From positions 192,419,948-192,483,947 of the forward strand of contig CP136064.1 in assembly GCA_032622095.1 (NCBI GenBank): a stretch of 64,000 nucleotides of DNA, written 5' to 3'. Below are positions 12,651 to 23,097 of this stretch, piece by piece. Under the pieces are notes generated by a model, which saw only the letters and a list, made by a program, of their open reading frames with translations, was not told where the DNA came from and ran no database searches. Position 1 is the stretch's first letter; each line of letters opens with the position of its first letter. Source of the DNA: Siphonodentalium dalli (taxonomy: Eukaryota; Mollusca; Scaphopoda; Gadilida; Siphonodentaliidae). The position numbers and the translations under genes were made by a program.

Positions 12651-13748
12651 ATGGCAAGGAAGTGCTATGCATGCAGTGGAAAATTCTGAAATAAATCACA
12701 TAAATTAATCTGCGATTTCTGTAAAGAGATCGTTCCATTTTAGCTGCCAAGGATTGACATCTGAGGACTCAGAAGATGTGATGAATAGATCGAGCACAAT
12801 ACTTTGGTAATGCAAACAATGTAGAGAATCACGAGAGCTTCAAACGAAACAAAATAGTATATCACAGACAATACATGTAGTCATGTACATGTAACGCTAA
12901 TACACTAGATATGGAAATGACTCAAGAATGGATGCTGAGCATAGAAAGACAATTAGAGAAGTTTGTGTTGATTTTGGAAAAATACAAGGAAAAACAGAAC
13001 AAACAAATTGACAATAGATTTGATTCATTCGACAGGAAACAAAAAGCAAAGATCGATAGATATACTGCTGAAATAAACAATAAGATGCACAAAATGGAAA
13101 TGTTATGTCAAGTTTACAAAGTAGAATAAAAAAATTAGACGAAAAACTAGAACAGAGAGAGGAGAATCTCAAACAAGAGAAGACTCTTTGAAACGAAAAC
13201 TGAATAATAAAATAAAAAGCTTCGATGACCAGCAGACGAATGTGTTCGTAAAACAAGAGAAAGATTAGAAAGAATTGCAGAGAAGACTGGAAGATAATAT
13301 CAACGAGAATTTACTTGAACTAACACAAAATAAGACCAAAATCGAAAACAGTATAAATAACAACATTGTAGCCCTAAACATACCAGATAAGCAAACGGAA
13401 GAAGAAGATATGATAGAAATAGAAACCATGATAAAAAGGATAACGAAATGTGATATGAAACATGTTGTGTCAATTAAGAGAATTGGATTATTAATAGAAA
13501 ACAAACATCGACCAGTACACATTAAGCTCACTGAACAACGTTATAGGGATATAATGATAAAACAGGCAGTTCAATTTAACAGAGGAGAAACTAAAATCGA
13601 TGGACACATCAAAGTATATTTCAACAGAGAAAGCTCAAGAAAAGAACTTAATGAATCGTACAAACTTAGAATAGAACAAAGAAAACAAAGAGAAAAATAT
13701 AAAAACAAAAACTTCCGCATCCATAATATGGAAATAATGGAACAATGA
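12651..13748 (+). pseudogene. Broken LINE ORF1 (PHD-like finger, coiled coil, RNA-binding-like C-terminus)
   Basis: Three pieces in different frames read as one decayed ORF1 protein. 12651-12860 gives MARKCYACSGKF, a stop, then LICDFCKEIVPF, a frameshift, CQGLTSEDSEDV, and W-stop-CKQC. The C-x2-C pairs and the W-x-C-x2-C end fit a PHD-type finger, as known from CR1-type LINE ORF1 proteins. 12911-13129 is charged coiled coil (about 72 codons). 13275-13748 (157 codons) carries IETMIKRITKCDMKHVVSIK, RPVHIKLTEQRYRDIMIK and IKVYFNRESSRKELNE, which resembles the RNA-binding C-terminal part of LINE ORF1p, with a Lys/Arg-rich tail. Normal role: nucleic-acid chaperone in retrotransposition. At least two stops and two frameshifts make it inactive. 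No ORF2 (endonuclease or reverse transcriptase) follows. Clade assignment is tentative. Confidence 0.7.
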
Positions 13749-13793
13749 ATGGACTTTACATTGACTTGTAAACTAAAAACAAAGGTATCTGGA

Positions 13794-15110
13794 GAAGTCG
13801 GTCCTGCACAAAGTCGGCCCCATATGAAGACTGCCCCATGCAAAGTCGGCCCCATTAATTAGAAGGGATTAAATCGGCTTAATTTTATTGAGATAGTGTT
13901 TATTTTGGCTAATTGTGAGGTCCTCAACTTAATTTGATTGATTTAGTGTAGTGTTTGTGTAGGCTAATTGTGAAGTCCGCAATGTTTTCTTAGTTGTAAT
14001 AACAAAATGAACTTCACTTATGGGCAGTCACTGACAGCGGCTCCATTATAAAAACAATGATAGTTGCTGACATACAATGAAAGAAAGTGCTAAGTACTTT
14101 TGATTGCTGCTTAGCGAACGAAGCCATTAGCTCATTATTCTCACTTCGGATTTATAGAAGTATATAAGATTAGCCCAGCTATCCGATTTTCATACATTCC
14201 TCAATTCGGCACAATGCCGTGATGACAACACAAGACCATCCAAACGGTGTAGAATGCTACAGATAGCCTCAACGCCAGTCATGCCCTCCTTCAACCTGTA
14301 CTGTTCCTTAGAGCAACTGCCCACCAACATCCACCACCAACAGAGCAGCTCACTAGACCTCTACCAGACATTGGCCACCTGATTGACGACAAGATCCAAC
14401 CTACGACATACCAGATCATTCTAGCCTGGCAACTGCATACTACAAGTCTGGCCCTATCAACGACTTTTTAAAACTCATATTCGCGTTGCCGTACATACCA
14501 CTCGAACACATCGACCCGGCATTCAAGAAAATAGAGTGTGGTGCTACAGCGCAAGTAGAGCCAGTGGTAAAATATATATGAGACTACTGATTGTCCCTCA
14601 AGCCGTGGGGTCCAGCATCATGGTGCGCATTCATGATGTTGATCAGGACAAACAACAACACAGAATGGTGGCATCATAGACTAAACAGAAAAGCCGGCGG
14701 TGAAAACTTACCATTCTATGTGCTGGTGCCACTACTGCATTCTGAGGCAAAGTTAATTCCCCTCCAGCATCAGCTAGTGAAGGAGAAGAAACTGCATAGA
14801 ATTCAACGGAAACAAACCACACATGTGCAGGGGCAAATATTTAACGTATGGAAGTTGAACAGAGACCGAGATTTGACGACAAATCAGCTACCGGTACTAC
14901 GAAGGATCGCAGAGATTTAGCACCCATCACCGACAACAACAGTGACAGCGACGATGACGTTGTTTGAATCTGTTAATTGAATTTGTTATTATTATATTAT
15001 CATTATCATTATTATTATCAGTTTCATATTTAATATCATAAAATAAATAAAGAATGATTTTAAACAATGATTCTGTTATATATGGGGCCAACTTCTCTGG
15101 GGCCGACTTC
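13794..15110 (+). mobile_element. MULE-type DNA transposon relic (1.3 kb)
   Basis: The ends are inverted: left gaagtcggtcctgc with further 'aagtcggcccc' repeats, right ggggccgacttc with a second 'tggggccaacttc'. The motif is repeated subterminally at both ends. Inside lies a decayed transposase C-terminal region (14470-14920) and an AATAAA-rich 3' part. No 8-10 bp target duplication could be made out. The element separates a LINE ORF1 from a LINE-like 3' tail, suggesting it inserted into that LINE. Confidence 0.6.
14470..14920 (+). pseudogene. MULE transposase C-terminal fragment
   Basis: 14470-14580 reads KLIFALPYIPLEHIDPAFKK… to VEPVVKYI and a stop. The frame then shifts, and 14591-14920 (109 codons) reads …RTNNNTEWWHHRLN, then LPFYVLVPLLHSEAKLIPLQ, ending QLPVLRRIAEI. 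'RTNN-x-x-E-x-W-H-x-x-LN' followed by a Leu-rich helix and an Arg/Gln-rich tail is characteristic of the end of MULE-domain transposases in marine invertebrates, whose role is cut-and-paste DNA transposition in the nucleus. Only the last part of the family's usual length remains; the catalytic DDE core is absent. One frameshift and several stops upstream show it is dead. Confidence 0.7.
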
Positions 15111-15205
15111 AGATTAAAATGTTAATTTCTGTTATGTACATGTAATATGGGAACTAAGAGCCATATGGTTCGTTTCTAAATAAATTGTTATTGATTATTT
15201 GTGAT
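15111..15205 (+). repeat. LINE-like 3' tail
   Basis: The segment 'gggaactaagagccatatgg', 'gtttctaaataaattgtt' and 'attgattatt' resembles the 3' UTR end of non-LTR elements, which often end in a short AT microsatellite. Together with the ORF1 relic at 12651-13748 it may be one LINE interrupted by the MULE relic (inference). Confidence 0.4.
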
Positions 15206-15420
15206 TTACTAACACACAAAAACATATCAATTATGATATAGATAGCTCAAATGAAAGGTGACCCTTTACTGCCTGAATTGACCCCTTACTGTCTGAATTT
15301 CGTGCTATCTTTGATCGCGTATTTTAAACAGAATGAGCAAAATTTGTGAAAGTCACACATACCGTACTCTAAGATAGAGCAATGATTTATGAACAAAATT
15401 ACATATAAAATTTTATTAAG

Positions 15421-15709
15421 TTGGTAGTCGAGAGGTAGCGTACTGGTCTCTGGTACTAGTGGACCGGGGATCGCAACCTGGTCAGGGTATTCTGACAAAA
15501 ATCAGAACTCGGTCAGATACTAAGTTTGTCAGGCTGAAAAGTCTTATTTGAGATCACTGAAAATAAAGATCCATATGCAAAATTCCGACTTCCCCCCATT
15601 ACAAGTTACAACACTTGTCCAGGTATGTTGTCCTGGGTGCAGTTAGCAGCAGTACGCTGTCCGATAGGGAGCGGACATAAATGGCTGACCCATGTAAACG
15701 CCGTGTAAG
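15421..15709 (+). repeat. tRNA-derived SINE
   Basis: A Pol III A-box TAGTCGAGAGG (15425-15435) fits TRGYNNARNNG exactly, and a B-box-like GGATCGCAACC lies at 15468-15478, 32 bp apart, as in tRNA genes. The body continues for ~230 bp and ends with 'cgatagggagcgg' and 'cgccgtgtaagt', reminiscent of conserved SINE 3' domains. It is not a functional tRNA because the acceptor stem does not pair. Confidence 0.6.
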
Positions 15710-17093
15710 TGCCACCACAGACGCTGCGATTAAAATCGTAAGTGGGGAAAATCGCAGATGGAGAAAAGTGGCTTGCCCGCAGACGCTACGGTGCTGCGAT
15801 GTCTGCAGCTATGATTTTATCCATGTGATCGAGCACGTGGCTAGCATGTAAATTGTGAGACAGATAGATATCTAGATATATAGATAGATATAAAAAAAAT
15901 TAATGGCTAATAGATGCAAAACAAGTAGACAGGTGAGCATAAGCACATATAAAAGAGCAATACAGAGTGTGACATTCATATAGTATAAATATATAGAGAA
16001 TACCTACGGGTTTTGGTTGAATACCCGGATTATCTCTTGAGTGGGTACAAGGAAATACAAAATTTCCACGAGCGGCTGCAAGCCGCGAGTGGAAATTCTG
16101 TATTTCCTTGTACCCACGAATGAGATAATCCGGGTATTCAACCAAAACCCGTAGGTGTTCTTTTTATTATATGCGCTATAAACCGCACCAAAACTGCTAG
16201 TTTTGTCCTACAGTTCACTTCAAATTGTTAGAAAGCTTCAACATTTGCATTTTGTTTACATTCCATCAATTGATTTGCTCACCACTGAATGACTAATATC
16301 GAGCATAGCCGCCATAAGAAATAGTCCCCATTGTTTTATTCTGAAATGATGCGAGAAAATTAATGTATACATAATTTAGTGATAAGAATATATTAAAACA
16401 AATGAGTTAACATTATAACAATTAAATAACAGTTTATGAACCGTGAAAATCAATAATTAAAACAATAGTCCGGCTGTTATTGATACGCTTTGAAACTTAA
16501 TGTGATTCGCCGCTATAAACCGGAAGTAATCTCCGAAAAAGTAATACTATTGTGTTATCCATCGAGTCGGTCAGTGTTATCCATCGAGTCGGTCCAGGCG
16601 ATGGATATAACGCTCTACGCCACGGCAATTTCCCACTATTTAATGGGGAAGCATATAATAAAAAACATTATAGATATATAAATAAAACAAGAATGCAGCT
16701 TGCAGAGGGACAAGATAGTGAATAATTTAATAAACCTAGCTTAGTAATAACTACTAAATAGAGATTGATCCCTTTATATATATACAAACATGATAATCAA
16801 CAGTGCTATCCCACCCTCACTCAGACTGTATCTGTTTTATCCGGCGCAGGAGCCTCTCGGCTGTTGTCCCTCAACAGGACAGTACTTGCGACCATGGTAT
16901 GTGACAGCTATGATCTGGCGTGTTAATGTCAAGGTCACGCTACGATTTTCCTGGTAAAAATCAAACATTGCTTGATTGCTACGATATGGCTGCGATATTG
17001 TCATGAGCATGCGCAGTGGATCATGGATGCTCCACCTGCGATTTTCCCCACTTACAATTGTAATCGCATCGTCTGCGATGGCACTAAAGAACG
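15710..17093. mobile_element. Non-autonomous element with ~53-bp inverted ends
   Basis: The left end (tgccaccacagacgctgcga…) and the complement of the right end (tgccatcgcagacgatgcga…) match over ~53 bp with several mismatches. Both include 'gtaagtggggaaaatcgcag'. No transposase is present. It contains the 155-bp palindrome listed separately, probably a nested insertion. Target duplication is unclear. Confidence 0.55.
16002..16156. mobile_element. 155-bp palindromic MITE
   Basis: Two ~70-bp arms (acctacgggttttggttgaa… and its complement) are near-perfect inverted repeats meeting at 'gagcggctgcaagccgc'. It could fold into one long hairpin. No second copy is recognised in this window. Confidence 0.85.
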
Positions 17094-17254
17094 CTACTCA
17101 GCCTACTGGAGTCAACACATGGTTATAAAGTTACTCGGCCATGTAGCACCTGGACCAGTGCGTCTACAACCAGAAATGGTTCCTGCACTGTAATATCTAC
17201 AGACACAGATACAGATAATTTTACGTGCATAAACTTGATAAAGACAGGTGTAGC

Positions 17255-17463
17255 AGTGCAAACCACAGGCCTTCCAAACAGTGTCACTGTCAGTGAGTGA
17301 TAAATAATTAAAATAATTTTTTTATTAATATTTACCTATAACTTAGTATGAGACAACAGTTGTCTTCTTATACTAGTACTAAGTTATAGGTAAATATTAA
17401 AAAAAAAATTTATTTAAATTATTTATCACTCACTGTTTGGAAGGCCTGTGCCTGTGGTGCAAA
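17255..17463. mobile_element. ~205-bp AT-rich palindrome
   Basis: Arms from 'aggccttccaaacagt' through 'gagtgataaataatt' and 'tatttacctataacttagta' pair with the reverse complement at 17370-17450. The outer 'gtgcaaaccacag' also pairs. It looks like a MITE with a short centre near 'acaacagttgtc'. Confidence 0.75.
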
Positions 17464-17907
17464 CATAAAAAAAAGTGACCCTTGAGACTTGAGTAAGGCT
17501 TGACTCAATCAGTGCTATAATTATGACTATATATTACGTCATCACACGAGCATATTTTATAAACTCAAACATCTTACGCTTCTGTATAATAGTCCGGATT
17601 TATTCACAAGTGCTTAGACTCTTCCGTTTGTTCTAGACTCTTCAATTTGTTCAAAATGTTATCATTTTGTCTGAATTATAATTATCAATAGTGCATCAAA
17701 AATGTCAACGTCGCTTATGGCAATGTGCTTGTCGCTTATGCTCTAGAAAATAAAGATGTCAGTGACGCTGTGGTTCAAAATGCGATACAAAGTTTAGCAA
17801 AACACAAACTCGCGCGGTAAACAAAATTAATATTATTAGACCTTGTATTGGAAATAAATTGTGTATTTTTAATGGAAGGACCACTGGAAACTTCAGTGTC
17901 AGAGAGA

Positions 17908-17915
17908 CTTACCAT
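17908..17915. repeat. 8-bp target duplication, left
   Basis: CTTACCAT, repeated exactly at 18809-18816 on the other side of the hAT-type element. Confidence 0.85.
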
Positions 17916-18808
17916 TAGGGTTGCCACGACTATGAGTTTTCATAATCGACAGCTATAATCGACGGTTAGTCGATTAATCGGTAATATATGCGCCCTGTAT
18001 TACATCCAGGTAAACAATTGATAAATGCGAAATTAAGATGACTTCTTTACATCCATTTTGAAGACAGTTATAAACTGTCGATGCTCCGTGTTTTACACTG
18101 TTTTATTTCGTATAGAACAAGGAATACTCATGCCCTTATAGTCTCATTCGTCCCGATGTAGTTGTTAACAGGCCCTTATTATTAAGTACTGCCAAGTGCC
18201 CATATTGCCGATGTTTCTGGCAAAGTTAGAGCAAACTGCATACACGACGTGACAGTAACTGTGCAAAATTGCATGAAGTAAAGCTAATCTCGATCGCCAC
18301 TCCCAAGCCGCCACTACGTATTTCGGCAGGTCACGTGCATCACATTAATCGGTAAAATTGTGGCGAAAGGTGTGCACTTACAAAGTTACAATGAAGTTAA
18401 CGAGGACATACCGGTAGGTAGACAGTGGGATATATTTGAGCTTTTGTGGGGGACCCTGGGGGGACGGGGATGCAGTCACAATTACTGCCGTGTATAACCT
18501 GGACATTTTCAATAAAGAATTGTAGAAATAATGAAACAAATTAATAGTTTATATTATATACATGTACGTAACCGCCAACCGTTTCGGAAATGTATCTAGC
18601 ACAGTAGCAGAGGACGCCGCAACGGAATTGTGCTGCATACGCAGTTAACAGTTACTTCCAGGCATGACATAAATCAGTACTGCTTTAATACACAAGTTAC
18701 ACAACCATACCACCCCACCCTCGGGCGATTAGTCGACGAAAGTAAATACCATCGACTACCACACCTGCCGAAGGTTAGTCGATTAATCGAATAATCGTGG
18801 CAAGCCTA
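17916..18808. mobile_element. hAT-type non-autonomous transposon (893 bp)
   Basis: Terminal inverted repeats TAGGGTTGCCACGACT and AATCGTGGCAAGCCTA are flanked by an exact 8-bp duplication CTTACCAT. Eight-base duplications and TAGGG-type ends are hallmarks of hAT elements. Subterminal 'ttagtcgattaatcg' occurs at both ends, at 17960-17982 and 18774-18790, and could be a transposase-binding repeat. No transposase frame remains. Confidence 0.85.
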
Positions 18809-18816
18809 CTTACCAT
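18809..18816. repeat. 8-bp target duplication, right
   Basis: CTTACCAT, exact match to 17908-17915. Confidence 0.85.
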
Positions 18817-18859
18817 CATACCATGGCTATTCTGGTAGTGCAAAAGACGATTAGGTACC

Positions 18860-19865
18860 GTAGGGTAATGTGGGGCATAATGCGACACATAAGCACATTA
18901 GACCTAACCATGCCACTAAAAACGATGGAAGGGCACACATTATTAAATTAAAAGTTAGATAAATATTTCCACTATATATATTAATACTCACACTCGCCTG
19001 GGAAGCACCAATTTCTGAACAGCATTACTCCCCGTCGACGTACCCAATCCGTCGCATTATGCCCCATACACGGGGTACAATGCGACACATTTGACATCAC
19101 AACACCAGCATATACCGAACCTAATAAATGCAAGACGGTCTGCAGTTTCTTTTCTTTTGTGGATTGAAAGAATGTATAGGCGTTATTTAAAGTCATAGCA
19201 GCAGACCAATGAGACATTTTATTGATTTATATGGCCGGTAAAATATCACCATAAAGTTTTGATTTCAGGAAAATGGCCGGGGTAGGGTTAACAATAATTA
19301 TTTATCTATATCATGTTTTAATGTTTGGGAAAGATCGAATATGTTTTTTTATTTCTTTTCTTTTGAACTAAGGTTACGATACGATTTATTTTTCCAGGTT
19401 TGATTTGCGATATGATTTTTTCTCGTACTGGTTGTACCCGAGTGTCGCATTATGCCCCACAACCAGACAACCTGTCTCTCCCCCCAAATATGAGTGAATG
19501 TGAATAACCGATGTACATAGAACTGATCAACTTACTATATAACTTGTCTTACTTTACCAAAATATGCATGTAGCTTTGATGGTAGTGGTAAGATGTTCTC
19601 GTTTTAACATGTACACGACCTACCGGACGTTATAAACCATTCAAAAAGGGGGTCAACAAATGTGGGTACCCCTACTCCGGCGTTTCGCATGTGAGATTAA
19701 ACAGTCATAATGATGTCGGTCCAATTGGGATGTCCACTTCTATGATTGGTCTTACTAAAATAATTAATGTGCGATTCGACTTCAGTCGTGGAAAAATCAT
19801 ATGGCCTGATAACGACCGTCTGTCGCATTATGCCCCGCGTCGTATTATGCCCCACATTACCCTAC
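18860..19865. mobile_element. ~1.0-kb element with repeated GTCGCATTATGCCCC motif
   Basis: The ends are inverted copies of gtagggtaatgtggggcata. The motif gtcgcattatgcccc or a near form occurs six times on both strands (about 18873, 19051, 19074, 19445, 19821, 19839), at both ends and inside, like clustered transposase-binding sites. No transposase domain is recognised and no target duplication is clear. It lies 51 bp from the hAT-type element. Confidence 0.65.
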
Positions 19866-20700
19866 TGCATTTGCAGCTCAAGTCTTCTAAGGGACGTGGT
19901 ACATTTTAAAGTGGGGGAGTAGAACCAACTACTATCAGACCACTGTAAAAATTCACTAAAAATTAAATTGGCTGGCTTTATCACCCAGAATATCCATTTT
20001 CAGCTAAAAACTTCTTCCAAAAATGGTAAGTGGAATGAATCACAGAGAGCTCAATTTAAATTAAAATCTTGATTCATAAAATATAAAGATGCATAATATT
20101 TCGGGGTGAAAATATTTGATTCGAGTCGACGAACCACCCAATAAAGCTCAGAGTGATCAGATATTGATTTGTCAAGGCGATGGTCTCAGGCAAAATTGTG
20201 GATAAAGAAGGATAACTCTAAAATCAAGTGGTAATACGGCAAAATTTCGTGATAATCAAACTTGTGATAGTATGGCCATATTTCGTTGAACAACATGTTG
20301 ATAAATAACACGTTTTGGGAAATTTTATACCATGTAATTGACAGTGGTTAGCATTATTTTGTTGTAATTAATCTATTCTGATAACTAAAGCGTATTTTGA
20401 AGAAATGTTGTTGTAACTTGGTTATTATATATGGCCGGGTCATATCCATGGGGACCCTCTGATCGGATTGAGTTGTTGTTAAAGAATCCGCAGCGGGCAT
20501 TATTTAATGATCATTAAGTATTACTGGGGTGGGGTCAAATTTTGTTATTGGGACCTGTGGTCAAAACGGTGATAATCTAAATTAGTTTGTAATGCTGAGC
20601 ACGCCATACATGAATAGTGGAATATATATAGTTACGTTGATTGAATGGAATTTGTTAGAATTGTAAGAATTTGAAAACCAAAATGCGAAAATTGTCAATC
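19866..20700. other. Non-coding stretch
   Basis: No exon, palindrome or repeat family recognised. Confidence 0.4.
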
Positions 20701-20717
20701 ATTTGACACTAATCTTG

Positions 20718-21045
20718 ACATAGATCATGCCATGAATCTCTACTCTGGCTAACGCCCGTAGAAATCATATTCTACCAGTACAAAACCTTGGAACTTTTTG
20801 AAGTTTTGAAGGAAACCTCATAAAGTCAAAATAATAACGCTGGTAATATATTTATTAGTGATCTGTTCCTTAATAGTGTACTTCACTATACTATAGGTGA
20901 ATGTCCCAATTCAAAATTGCATGCTTTTCTCTGACTTTTGTGAATTAAATCGTGAAATTTTGTGACTTAAATCGTTAAATTTTGAGTCGTTATTTTTTGG
21001 ACTTTATAAGGTTCCCTGTCAAAACTTCAAACAGTTCCAAGTAGA
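20718..21045. repeat. Dispersed repeat family G, copy 1
   Basis: Shares 'gatcatgccatgaatctcta', 'ccagtacaaaacct', 'ctttttgaagtttt', 'gtacttcact' and 'ttccctgtcaaaac' in the same order with 59708-60060. It contains two or three close 'gaattaaatcgt / gacttaaatcgt' repeats. Non-coding. Confidence 0.7.
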
Positions 21046-21279
21046 CAGTAACAGCTGTTGTTGAATTTCGTGCGATAGACTTACCAATTTTTGTATATAA
21101 GTTATGTTAATCTCCATACGCATCTGTCATGTGTCATGAGAATAAAAAAAAGAAAAAAAAAGTCCTTGTCTTTATTCACCGAAAAGTTTAAAACATGGTA
21201 TATATAACTTGACCCTTTCTGCCACACAATACGCAAATTGTAATCACACACTTAGGGTCGTATGGTATATATGGAAACC

Positions 21280-21830
21280 CATTGGGTTGGGTTGTATTTC
21301 TTTGATTTAGGTGGAATCTTAATTATCTGCCAATGGCCACCACGCAATGCTGTTTAGTCCGTGAAAATCGGATCACACAGGAAGGCAATTTTGGTTATCT
21401 TACCATTTTGGTTCGCAGGGTATGGGATCCCAGTGCCATGCAGTAGGTATAGTATAATTGGGTGGAAAATTTTGAGTGTGTAATCATAATTATTCAACGG
21501 CCACTCTAAAATGCTGTCTATTCGGTGCAAATCGGACTAGAAAGGCAATTTTTGGCATTTTGTCAATTTGTGTCATATAGGGTAAGGAAACCCAGGGCCA
21601 GTGGGTTGGGTGGTAATTTTTTTTGGTGGAATCTTAATTATTCGTCAACGGCCACCCTACAATGCCGTTTATTCTGCGAAAATCGAAACAGAAAGAGTCA
21701 GAACTGGTCATTTTTCCATTTTGGGTTGTAGTATATATGGACACCGAGTGGGTTGGTGGAATCTGAATTATTCGTCAACGGCACACTACATGTACAATGC
21801 CAATTATTCAGTGAAAATCGGACCAGAATG
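21280..21830 (+). repeat. Degenerate tandem array (about four units of 130-170 bp)
   Basis: Each unit has 'gggttgg', 'gtggaatcttaattatt', 'caacggccac', 'acaatgccgttta', 'tgaaaatcgga' and 'gcatttttgg'-like blocks. Units begin near 21300, 21470, 21600 and 21750 and are strongly diverged. The short frames here are by-products of the repeat. Confidence 0.65.
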
Positions 21831-22705
21831 GTTTTTTTTCGAAGTCCAATAATTAAGGAACAAGTAATTATAAATGGTGTCACGTTACTGAACTTTCAGT
21901 GGTTTGTTTCTACACAAAATTATGCACACACCGGTTTGCAATTGCACTCCATTGCATGATTCAACATTATTCTACATGTATATGTCAACGTATTTGTGTT
22001 ATCCGATTATAACGTCAGTAAAAATTGAATCTTTCAGTCGAGCTGCTAAATTAAATAATTATTGGCCAATATGGAGACTAATTCCAATGCACTATGTCAA
22101 CTTCTTTATTGTGAAATATTTAGTGAAAAGAGTATTCCGGATTCCGTCTCTCTGTTATGGAGTGTTCGGATGCTGGGGCCTGTTTTAAGCTAGATGACGG
22201 ACTCCATGGGGAGGAGGGTTGTCACCCTCATTAAAGAATCCAGAACATATTTTAAGTTTTAAAACGCCAATAACTCGACGAAATATGAGATTCTTTTATT
22301 TATTTTAACAATATTAAAGTAGTTTATCACAACTGATATCATATATTGCAAAAAATCAACACCATCGTATTTTGTAAACTACCAGTTACTAGTTTTCGTC
22401 CCCAATTGGATTTTACTATTATACCACTGTGAGTAAGTAACATTCCAGCCTAAATTACAGATTTGAGTGGTGGATTTAAACATTGCAATACTAGCTGATG
22501 ACAAAATGGTAAACCACTGCATCTAAATTTGAGTTTGGAGTTATGTTAATCTCCCAGATTATTGTCGGATAAGCATTAATTGTGAGAATTTATTTCATGG
22601 GCGATAAATGTCATCCACTTATTCGCACATTATCGGTAGGGACCTACTACACAATACAGTACCCTTATCACTCATCGCAAAGAATCAGGCCGCGCATGAG
22701 CCGAG

Positions 22706-22726
22706 CCCCCCCCCCCCCCCACCCCC
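22706..22726. repeat. Poly-C tract
   Basis: Fifteen C, one A, then five C. Potential G-quadruplex on the minus strand and a likely site of sequencing or length error. Confidence 0.85.
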
Positions 22727-22738
22727 ATGTGATCTAAT

Positions 22739-22862
22739 CGATAGGCCATAACCAAATACAGGGAGGGAACACCATTTGGCCGACGTCCGGCCACCCCAGT
22801 TCAGCAGTTCAAAATCCCGTTCAACACTATCTGGAGCAGTTCAGCAGATTCTCCCAAACTTT
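22739..22862 (+). repeat. Left copy of direct repeat flanking the satellite
   Basis: Shares 'gccataac', 'gggagggaacaccattt', 'agcagttcaaaatcc' and 'agcagttcagcag' with 27111-27233 in the same orientation. The pair encloses the whole 23098-27039 element. Confidence 0.8.
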
Positions 22863-23097
22863 AACTGATTTTTAACGAAGATAGTCGGGTGTAGGTTATG
22901 CAAATGTGACTACTATTTTATACAAAACAGTATGTTCCTTTAATGTTTCAGCATACATATACCACATATGTATACTAACTCAGTTATAAAACCTAACTCA
23001 CTAATATACATCTCTCGATGTGATTGTTGATGTGATGCATGCTTTTGGATGTCTGTGATGTCATCCATGTTTTATATTGGATGTGATCCGTTTTATT

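Noticed and set aside
15421-15492. Functional tRNA gene
   Set aside because: A- and B-boxes are present but the arms do not pair into a clover-leaf and there is a SINE-like body attached.
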